Source: Chloroflexota bacterium | GTDB taxonomy: Bacteria > Chloroflexota > Anaerolineae > Aggregatilineales > UBA3940 | Length of the DNA stretch: 5,070 nucleotides | NCBI GenBank assembly: GCA_011051745.1 | Contig: DRKO01000049.1 | Location: 1 to 5,070 of the forward strand | Direction: 5' to 3' | Shown: piece by piece, positions 1 to 5,070 of the stretch | Layout: each line of letters opens with the position of its first letter | Numbering within the stretch: the stretch's first letter is position 1 | Notes under the pieces: model-generated | Seen by the model: only the letters and a program-made list of their open reading frames with translations | Told to the model about the DNA's origin: nothing | Databases searched by the model: none | Translations under genes and position numbers: made by a program

Positions 1-775
1 ACCAGTCGGTATCCACGCCGATCAGCATCGTGCCGGGGTTGTCCATCACTGCGGCAGCAGTCCCCAGCCCGACCGGCCCGGCCACCGGCATGATGATGTC
101 CGCGCCTTCTGCGATCAGGTCCTCACCTGCGCGGCGGCCATCGTCAGTGGACTCGAAGTTCCCGACGAAGAAGTCCATGCCCAGCACTTCAACGTTGGTT
201 CCGTGCTGCTCGTTGTAGTAGTTCACGCCTGCCTCATAGCCGACCATGAACTGAACGACCGGCGGAATCTCGATGCCACCGAAGGTTCCGACCTTGCCGC
301 TCTGGGTCATGCCTGCCGACAGATATCCGGCCAGGAAGGTGGCCTCGTCAATGGCGAACGTCAGCCCCAGAACGTTGTCCAGCGGCGGATCGTAGGCGAA
401 GTCCACGATAGCGAACTTGACATCGGGGTTCTGCTCGGCGAAGGTCTTGGTGTCATCGCCCAGCAGAAAGCCCACCGTGATGATCATGTCGTAGCCCTGA
501 TCAATGAACTGGGTGATGTTTGCAGCGTAGTCGGCCTGCTGCTGGGATTCCAGGTAGGCGATCTCAACGCCCAGTTCATCGCGGGCCAGCTCCAGGCCAT
601 GCCAGGAAGTGGCGTTGAAGGAGCGGTCGTCAATTCCGCCTAAGTCGGTGACCATACCGACGCGGAAGACCTCCTCGCCGCCTTCTTCCGCAGGGGCAGC
701 CGCGCCTCCGCAGGCTGTAGCCAGCAGGGCAAAGAGGGCCAGTGCGAACACGACGATCATCAGCTTCTTACGCAT
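1..775 (-). CDS. BMP-family ABC transporter substrate-binding lipoprotein (3' end outside window)
   Basis: This is an extracytoplasmic lipid-anchored binding protein of the Bmp/Med/PnrA (TmpC-like) family, whose studied members bind nucleosides and deliver them to an ABC importer. The ATG at 773-775 follows a strong GGAGGAG seven bases upstream. Residues 1-22 form a lipoprotein signal: K3-K4, a hydrophobic core at 5-18, then ATA-C with Cys22 as the lipidation site. An Ala/Glu-rich spacer (24-36) leads into the mature domain. The family hallmark is near the start of that domain: MVTDLGGIDDRSFN at 41-54. Other family-like segments are GLTFAIDEATFLAGYLSAG (137-155), GKVGTFGG (160-167) and IGVDTDW (252-258), the last like the ligand-site Asp strand of PnrA. 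The 258 codons seen contain no stop; family members are roughly 330-380 residues, so about a quarter is missing at the left edge. ATPase and permease genes would be expected further left. The family call is firm; the ligand (nucleoside, purine or other) is inferred. Confidence 0.95.
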   Translation of the reverse strand, partial: MRKKLMIVVFALALFALLATACGGAAAPAEEGGEEVFRVGMVTDLGGIDDRSFNATSWHGLELARDELGVEIAYLESQQQADYAANITQFIDQGYDMIITVGFLLGDDTKTFAEQNPDVKFAIVDFAYDPPLDNVLGLTFAIDEATFLAGYLSAGMTQSGKVGTFGGIEIPPVVQFMVGYEAGVNYYNEQHGTNVEVLGMDFFVGNFESTDDGRRAGEDLIAEGADIIMPVAGPVGLGTAAAVMDNPGTMLIGVDTDW

Positions 776-782
776 AGATTCT

Positions 783-789
783 CTCCTCC
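783..789 (-). promoter_or_regulatory. Shine-Dalgarno site of the BMP lipoprotein gene
   Basis: The minus strand reads GGAGGAG here, with a seven-base spacer to the ATG at 775. It is a near-ideal ribosome binding site and fixes the start, which in turn places the signal peptide exactly at the N terminus. Confidence 0.8.
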
Positions 790-818
790 ACGTGAATCGT
801 TAGGATGAGCCAAAATGC

Positions 819-834
819 GGAACGCATGCGTTCC
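819..834. promoter_or_regulatory. Perfect 16-bp palindrome, candidate operator
   Basis: GGAACGCATGCGTTCC is an exact 16-base palindrome with no central spacer. It lies 43 bases upstream of the lipoprotein ATG, where a repressor of that gene would be expected to bind. Perfect even palindromes of this size are typical binding sites of dimeric helix-turn-helix regulators, many of which control solute-uptake genes. The ACGCA/TGCGT half-sites are faintly like PurR half-sites, but the PurR central spacer is missing, so I do not assign a regulator. It has no U-run after it, so it is not an intrinsic terminator. The operator role is inferred from position and symmetry only. Confidence 0.45.
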
Positions 835-1008
835 CTCACAGTAAGCCCTTTGGATGTTAAAGTTGTGGCAGGGCTTGAGACAGATGGTTTGCCTTGAGGT
901 TACCTCTGGATCGTCCCGCCTATCAACCTCCTCTCCCGTCCGTGTGATGGATAGCAGACATCTATCTTACCGACGATCCGGCTATGTCGCCATAATGTCG
1001 GTTGCTTT

Positions 1009-1046
1009 CGAGGAGCGGGACGATTCAGGAAGAATCGTCCTCCTCG
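1009..1046 (-). terminator. Bulged hairpin across the ftsK stop codon (possible terminator or 3'-end stabiliser)
   Basis: In the minus-strand transcript CGAGGAG (1046-1040) pairs with CUCCUCG (1015-1009), and GACGAUU (1039-1033) pairs with AAUCGUC (1025-1019). This gives 14 base pairs with a three-base CCG bulge (1018-1016) and a seven-base loop (1032-1026) that contains part of the UGA stop at 1027-1025. No U-tract follows, so it is not a canonical intrinsic terminator. It may mark the 3' end of the ftsK message or protect it from nucleases. The stem is read directly from the sequence; the function is inferred. Confidence 0.4.
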
Positions 1047-4000
1047 CTGTCCAGATCGGAGCCCAGCGGTTCCCCGTCCGGTCCGAATACAACTCTGGGC
1101 TTGCTGCCGCCCTCATGGGGGCCGATCACCCCTCTTTCTTCCATCAGATCGATCAGGCGGGCCGCCCGCGTGTAGCCGATGCGCAGGTGACGCTGCAACA
1201 GCGAGATGGAGGCTTTCCCCATATCCCGCACCAGTTCGACCGCTTCGTCGAAGAGAGCGTCTGCCCCCTCCTCGTCGGTCTCAAAGAGTGGCTTCTGGGT
1301 GGCGCGGACGGCGGCGCTGGTGAACGTGTGGCTGGAGGCCGAGAGGGAGAGCATCGTTGCGGGCGGTGCGTTCTTGTTCTGCTCGCGCCAGTGCTCGACG
1401 ATCTTCTGAATCTCCCGGTCGGAGACGAAAACGCCCTGCATACGGATCGGCAGAGGCGCGTCCGGAGCCTGGAACAGCATATCGCCCCGTCCCAGCAGCT
1501 TCTCCGCGCCGGGCATATCCAGGATCACGCGCGAGTCAACGCCGGTCGCGACGGCGAACGCGATACGGGCCGGGAAGTTGGCCTTGATCAGCCCGGTTAC
1601 AACGTCCACACTGGGGCGCTGGGTGCTGATGATGATATGGATGCCCGTCGCGCGGGCCATCTGCGCCAGACGGGTGATCACGCGCTCGGTTTCGTCCGGG
1701 GCCAGCATCATCAGGTCGGCCAGTTCGTCCACGATCACCATGATGTACGGCATCTTCTCGCCGTCGGGGATCATGCCGCGCTCGACCCGCCCGTTGTAGT
1801 CGGAGATGTTGCGGGCCCCGGCCAGCGCAAAGTGCCGGTAGCGCTCGTCCATCTCGCGCTGGACCCACTTAAGCACGCCGACGATACGCTCCAGTTCGGT
1901 GACGACCGGCGACATCAGGTGAGGGATGCCGTTGTAATTGGTCAGTTCGACCCGCTTGGGGTCTACCATGATCATCTTTAGCTCGTCAGGTCGGCACGTC
2001 ATCAGCATGGTGCAGATGATGCCGTTGATGCACACCGACTTGCCGGAGCCGGTCGTACCGGCGATCAGGAGGTGCGGCATGGCGGTCAGGTCAGCCACGA
2101 CCGGGTTTCCTGAGACATCCTGCCCCAGCGCCAGCTTGAGCGGCGCGTTGAGGTTTCGGAATTCCGGCGTGTCCATCACGTCGCGCAGGCCCACGATGCT
2201 GGGTTCGGCGTTGGGCACTTCGATGCCCACGTACCCTTTCCCCGGCACAGGAGCCTCGATGCGGATCGAGGGCGCGGCCAGCGCCAGCGCCAGATCGTCG
2301 GCCAGTGCGCTGATCTTGCCCACTTTGACCTTGATCCGCTTACCGGCCCGCCCGTCCACGTAATCCGGTTCGACGCCAAACTGGGTGATAACCGGCCCGT
2401 GATTGACTTCAACGACCCGGCCCGGTGCTCCAAAGCTGGAGAGCGTCTGCTCGATGATCGCGGCCCGCTCTCGCAGTTCCTTGTCGCTGATCGTCTTCTC
2501 GACGGTCACCTCAAGGATATCTTCCATCCGGGGCAGCACCCACTCAGGCTCTTTCTTCTCCGGTTCCGGTGAAGAGACTCTGGGCGGGGTGGCCGCCGGA
2601 GCGGGTGAGGCAGCCGGTCTGGCCGCCGGGGGCTTTGCGGCGGGCTTTGGCGGCGCGGTCGGGCGGGGCGGTGCGCCGCCCGGTCTGGCCGTCGTCTGTC
2701 CTTTCACACCGGCCTGAGGCCCGGAGGCTTTCCCCTCACGGCGGGCCGGGGGAGCCTCGCCTCTGGCTTCCCCGTCTCCGGCGGCCTTGGCCGGAGGGAC
2801 TTTTCCCTCCGCGCGATTCTGTTCTGCGTCCCTGTCGGCGGGCGGCGATTCCTCCCTGTCAAGATCAATGGCGTTTTTGAGGATGTCCGGCTCGCCGGAT
2901 GCCATATCGTCGAAGACGATGTCTTCGTCTTTCTCTTCCCCGGTCGCCTCTGCAGGCCCGGTGGAGGTTGACGGCTTGGGAGCCGGTCGCGACTGGCCGC
3001 CGATTGTGGCGGGTGGCGGCGGGCCGAACGTCCGGCCCGGCCTGTTACGCCTGCCGGGTTTCGAAGCAGGTCGCGGCGGGGCAGCCTGGCCCGGCGGGCC
3101 GCTGGTGGCCCCGCCGGGGGGAGCGCCCGGCTCAGGTTTCTCGTCTTCCTCGCCCTCATCCCGCTTCGGGGGGGCGCTGCCCTGGCGTGGCGGGCTGCCG
3201 GGGCGCGGCGGAGCTCCCGATCGGGGTGTGCCTGTGGCAGGCCCCCGTCCCTCCGCCGGTGATCCGGCCGTCCGGTCGGGTGATGTTGCGGGGCGCGTTC
3301 CGCCGGTCGGCGGGGCTCCGGGTGCTCGTGGGCCGGCGGCCCGCGATGTCGGCCCGCCGGTCGGCGAGGAGGGGCGTTCCCCTGCTCCGGGCGGCTTGCC
3401 GGGGCTGCCCGGTCGGCTTCCTGCCGGTCGCCCTGATGGAGTGGTCGGGCGTGGGGGCGGCGATGTGGTCGGCTTGCCCGTCTGGCCTCTCTCACCCGCT
3501 CCGGCGGACTGGCCGGGGCGAGGTGGCACGGTCAGCTTACCCGGTGAGGAGGGCCGCGCTCCCGGACGCCCGGAGGCAGCGGCTGTCGCTGCCGGAGCGG
3601 CGGTTGCAGGGGCCGGGGTTGCCCCGGTCGAATCGCCGGGCCTGCGGCCCGTCACAATCGAGGGGCGGCCGGGTAAGGGGGGTGGAGTTGCCTTTTCCTT
3701 CTCCGCTTCTTTCTTTCCTCTGGGCTTCCTGCCCTTCTTCCCCTTCTTGCCCTCCTCTTCCGCTTCTTCTTCCTCTTCCAGAGGAACCATCCGCCCGTCG
3801 CGGGTGCGCTTGTAAGCCGTCGCTTTGGCGGCTGAACGTCTGTCCCGAAGCCGCTCGTATCCTCTGGCCCCAAGCTGAACCACGTCTTTGATCGTCATGC
3901 GGGTAGCCATCAGGCTGCCCGCGAAGACGGCGACCAGCGCGATCACGAAGACCGCTGCGCCGCCCAGCAGGTTGTACAGCGTCACCTGAATAAAGGCCCC

Positions 4001-5070
4001 GACGAACCCGCCGCCCTGCCCGCAGCGTGCGATGTCATAACTGCTCAGGTAGGCGGTCTGCCGGACCCAGCCCTGCTCGATGAGTTCCTGCGGCTTGACC
4101 GGGCAGGCGATGGCCTCCTCCCATATCCTCTCAGGGTAGTAGCCGGGGCTGGCCGGATCGGCCAGCCGGGGGTTAACGTACACCACCGGCCCGTAGGGAT
4201 GAGTCGCGGCTACAGTGGCGTGGACGAGGGTAAGCAGCCCCACAAATCCGAGCACTATTCCCGCGATGCGGATCGGGTCAACCGGCGGGAGTTGATCACC
4301 GAAGTGCCTCCAGATCAGCCAGACACCGATCGCCCCGATGCCGACGGGAACCAGATAAGCGCCCCAGCCGAACATCTGGAAAAGGAAGCGCAGCCAGGCG
4401 CGGGTCAGTGCGCCGGGTGAGCGCGAGAGGAAGCTCAGGACGGTGATAAGCGCTACGAGAATAAGCCCGATGCCGAGGATGTCCAGCTTGGTGTCAAGCG
4501 AGAGGAACGGCTCCGGCGCGGCGGGCTTCTTCGCCGTTTTCTTTTTCTTCTTGGTGGTTGCCTTGCCCAGCGTCTGGGTGGTGGGGCGTGGCCTGGCTGC
4601 CGCGCCCGTGCCGATCCCGCCGGGCATTGACGGTGCGCCTCCGGGCCGGGAGGGCGATCCGGTGCGACTGGCGGGGGCTCCGCCCGGACGGGCGGGCGAA
4701 CCGGTACGGCTGCCGGAGATTCCGCCCGGTCGGGAGGGCGATCCGGTGCGACCGGCGGGGGCTCCACCCGGACGGGCGGGCGAACCGGTGCGGCTGCCGG
4801 AAATTCCGCCCGGTCGGGAGGGCGATCCGGTGCGACCGGCGGGGGCTCCACCCGGACGGGCAGGCGAGCCGGTACGGCTGCCGGAGATTCCGCCCGGACG
4901 GGAAGGCGATCCGGTGCGACCGGCGGGACTACCGCCCGGACGGGAAGGCGATCCGGTGCGACCGGCGGGACTACCACCCGGTCGTGGGGGCGACCCGGGC
5001 GCTCCGCCCCGCGGCGGCGACCCACCCCGTGTGCCGGGTAATCCACCGGAGCGTGGAGGCGTTCCGCCCG
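1025..5070 (-). CDS. ftsK: FtsK/SpoIIIE-family DNA translocase with very long linker and repeat-rich N-terminal extension (5' end probably outside window)
   Basis: This is a membrane-anchored, ATP-driven double-stranded DNA pump that clears chromosomes from the closing division septum. Numbering runs from the first in-window ATG at 4627 (1200 residues to the TGA at 1025). A basic N-terminal patch (26-34) precedes four membrane segments at about 48-67, 84-106, 119-140 and 215-241, with an extracytoplasmic loop at about 143-206. An acidic/basic block (284-313) and a Pro/Gly/Arg/Ser linker run to about 694. The motor begins near EWVLPRMEDIL (695); Walker A is AGTTGSGKS (856-864, Lys863) and Walker B is IMVIVDE (962-968). 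The motor also has DPKRVELTNYNGIPHL and STQRPSVDV. The gamma winged helix (about 1120-1182) has the family signature KASISLLQRHLRIGYTRAARLID, used in SpoIIIE/FtsK to read polar DNA motifs. The acidic tail ends at SEEDDSS. The frame has no stop from 4627 to the window edge, giving at least 1347 residues, with repeats resembling the linker. The ATG at 4627 does have GGAGG ten bases upstream (4638-4642), so it remains a possible start. Family and motor are certain; the N terminus is not. Confidence 0.97.
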   Translation of the reverse strand, partial: GGTPPRSGGLPGTRGGSPPRGGAPGSPPRPGGSPAGRTGSPSRPGGSPAGRTGSPSRPGGISGSRTGSPARPGGAPAGRTGSPSRPGGISGSRTGSPARPGGAPAGRTGSPSRPGGISGSRTGSPARPGGAPASRTGSPSRPGGAPSMPGGIGTGAAARPRPTTQTLGKATTKKKKKTAKKPAAPEPFLSLDTKLDILGIGLILVALITVLSFLSRSPGALTRAWLRFLFQMFGWGAYLVPVGIGAIGVWLIWRHFGDQLPPVDPIRIAGIVLGFVGLLTLVHATVAATHPYGPVVYVNPRLADPASPGYYPERIWEEAIACPVKPQELIEQGWVRQTAYLSSYDIARCGQGGGFVGAFIQVTLYNLLGGAAVFVIALVAVFAGSLMATRMTIKDVVQLGARGYERLRDRRSAAKATAYKRTRDGRMVPLEEEEEAEEEGKKGKKGRKPRGKKEAEKEKATPPPLPGRPSIVTGRRPGDSTGATPAPATAAPAATAAASGRPGARPSSPGKLTVPPRPGQSAGAGERGQTGKPTTSPPPRPTTPSGRPAGSRPGSPGKPPGAGERPSSPTGGPTSRAAGPRAPGAPPTGGTRPATSPDRTAGSPAEGRGPATGTPRSGAPPRPGSPPRQGSAPPKRDEGEEDEKPEPGAPPGGATSGPPGQAAPPRPASKPGRRNRPGRTFGPPPPATIGGQSRPAPKPSTSTGPAEATGEEKDEDIVFDDMASGEPDILKNAIDLDREESPPADRDAEQNRAEGKVPPAKAAGDGEARGEAPPARREGKASGPQAGVKGQTTARPGGAPPRPTAPPKPAAKPPAARPAASPAPAATPPRVSSPEPEKKEPEWVLPRMEDILEVTVEKTISDKELRERAAIIEQTLSSFGAPGRVVEVNHGPVITQFGVEPDYVDGRAGKRIKVKVGKISALADDLALALAAPSIRIEAPVPGKGYVGIEVPNAEPSIVGLRDVMDTPEFRNLNAPLKLALGQDVSGNPVVADLTAMPHLLIAGTTGSGKSVCINGIICTMLMTCRPDELKMIMVDPKRVELTNYNGIPHLMSPVVTELERIVGVLKWVQREMDERYRHFALAGARNISDYNGRVERGMIPDGEKMPYIMVIVDELADLMMLAPDETERVITRLAQMARATGIHIIISTQRPSVDVVTGLIKANFPARIAFAVATGVDSRVILDMPGAEKLLGRGDMLFQAPDAPLPIRMQGVFVSDREIQKIVEHWREQNKNAPPATMLSLSASSHTFTSAAVRATQKPLFETDEEGADALFDEAVELVRDMGKASISLLQRHLRIGYTRAARLIDLMEERGVIGPHEGGSKPRVVFGPDGEPLGSDLDSEEDDSS
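2546..3895 (-). other. Disordered Pro/Gly/Arg/Ser/Thr-rich linker within ftsK
   Basis: Residues about 245-694 (numbered from the ATG at 4627) connect the membrane domain to the motor. After a run of Glu (284-292) and a Lys/Arg block (294-313), the sequence is dominated by P, G, A, R, S and T, with loose repeats such as GAPPRPGSPPRQGSAPP. One less repetitive acidic segment sits at 563-593. Linkers vary widely in this family: E. coli FtsK has several hundred residues, SpoIIIE far fewer. At about 450 residues this is at the long end. The base composition leaves almost every frame on both strands open here, so the other long frames are artefacts. Confidence 0.85.
4640..4975 (-). repeat. Eight tandem 42-bp repeats coding 14-residue units, arranged in part as 84-bp pairs
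   Basis: Eight exact-length 42-base copies begin at 4640, 4682, 4724, 4766, 4808, 4850, 4892 and 4934. In the ftsK frame they encode two alternating forms, G(A/S)PAGRTGSPSRPG and GISGSRTGSPARPG. Copies at 4724 and 4808 are identical, as are those at 4892 and 4934. Each 14-mer is itself a pair of heptads, and from 4976 to the window edge the array decays into irregular seven- to nine-residue relatives such as GSPPRGG and GTPPRSG. The copies abut with no spacers. Unit length is a multiple of three, so copy-number change would keep the frame. Confidence 0.9.

Larger units (their letters stand above)
776..1024. other. Intergenic region between ftsK and the BMP lipoprotein gene
   Basis: This 249-base gap separates two minus-strand genes and is visibly poorer in GC than either. 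It has no credible ORF of its own; the plus-strand frame crossing it continues far into ftsK as a shadow. It holds the 3' half of the ftsK-stop hairpin, one arm of a long inverted repeat (910-919), a 7-bp inverted repeat with a 20-base loop (843-849 with 870-876), the 16-bp palindrome and the ribosome site. I found no confident -35/-10 pair. The best minus-strand candidate is TTGATA (921-926) with a poor TAACCT (897-902) 18 bases downstream. The promoter of the lipoprotein gene must probably lie here, since the gap is too long for tight coupling to ftsK. Confidence 0.6.

Noticed and set aside
843..876. Inverted repeat AAGCCCT...AGGGCTT as an intrinsic terminator
   Set aside because: It has only seven base pairs around a 20-base loop and no U-tract on either strand.
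897..926. Promoter TTGATA / TAACCT for the lipoprotein gene
   Set aside because: The -10 match is only three of six with an 18-base spacer. It is noted as the best candidate in the gap but is too weak to annotate.
854..1981. Plus-strand 375-codon open frame
   Set aside because: It is antisense to the conserved FtsK motor, crosses the intergenic gap without a ribosome site, and its translation resembles no family. The minus-strand reading has intact Walker A and gamma-domain motifs.
2787..3891. Two long overlapping plus-strand frames (2787-3815 and 2899-3891)
   Set aside because: They are antisense to the GC-rich linker, where almost every frame is open. Their G/P/R-rich products are what the reverse of Pro/Gly/Arg codons gives.
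4858..4949. KOPS-like polar motifs (GGGCAGGC, GGGAAGGC) in the repeats of the translocase's own gene
   Set aside because: Each matches GGGNAGGG at seven of eight positions but misses the last G. In G-rich repeats such near matches are expected, and the polar motif of this organism is unknown.
4640..4975. CRISPR array
   Set aside because: The 42-base units abut directly, with no unique spacers between them, and they encode in-frame peptide repeats.
4453..5046. Minus-strand 197-codon GTG-started frame over the repeats
   Set aside because: The silent differences between repeat copies in the ftsK frame fall on second codon positions here, so this frame shows no protein-level constraint. It also runs into the well-supported ftsK membrane domain in the wrong frame.

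Overview
The window is GC-rich DNA carrying two genes, both read from the minus strand. From right to left in coordinates (5' to 3' on that strand) they are a very large FtsK/SpoIIIE-family DNA translocase (right edge to 1025), a 249-base intergenic gap (776-1024), and the first 258 codons of a BMP-family substrate-binding lipoprotein (775 down to the left edge). Both genes are cut by the window: the lipoprotein loses its C terminus, and the translocase very probably loses its N terminus. I see no tRNA, rRNA, CRISPR array or insertion sequence, and no convincing plus-strand gene. The many long plus-strand open frames are antisense shadows of GC-rich, Pro/Gly/Arg-rich codons.

Organism: a bacterium. 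A lipoprotein with an LLATACGG-type lipobox followed by an Ala/Glu-rich spacer, a lone SpoIIIE-type translocase with four membrane segments, high GC and strong GGAGG ribosome sites would fit a Chloroflexota (Anaerolineae-like) genome. This is an impression from sequence style, not a demonstrated assignment; a high-GC Gram-positive is the main alternative.

The translocase keeps the complete family architecture: four N-terminal membrane segments, a linker of about 450 residues (unusually long), a RecA-like motor with intact Walker A and B, and a C-terminal winged-helix gamma domain. Upstream of its first in-window ATG (4627) the same frame stays open to the window edge through eight 42-base tandem repeats, so the protein probably has a long Arg/Gly/Pro/Ser repeat tail in front of the membrane domain. 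This tail and the linker are the most unusual things here.

The gap holds a strong hairpin across the ftsK stop codon, a longer-range inverted repeat that could compete with it, and a perfect 16-base palindrome 43 bases upstream of the lipoprotein start that looks like an operator. The two genes have no evident shared function: one works in chromosome segregation at division, the other in solute (probably nucleoside) uptake. Their spacing suggests separate transcription units. I did not find a clearly new biological system; the best leads are the repeat extension of the translocase and the regulatory-looking gap.
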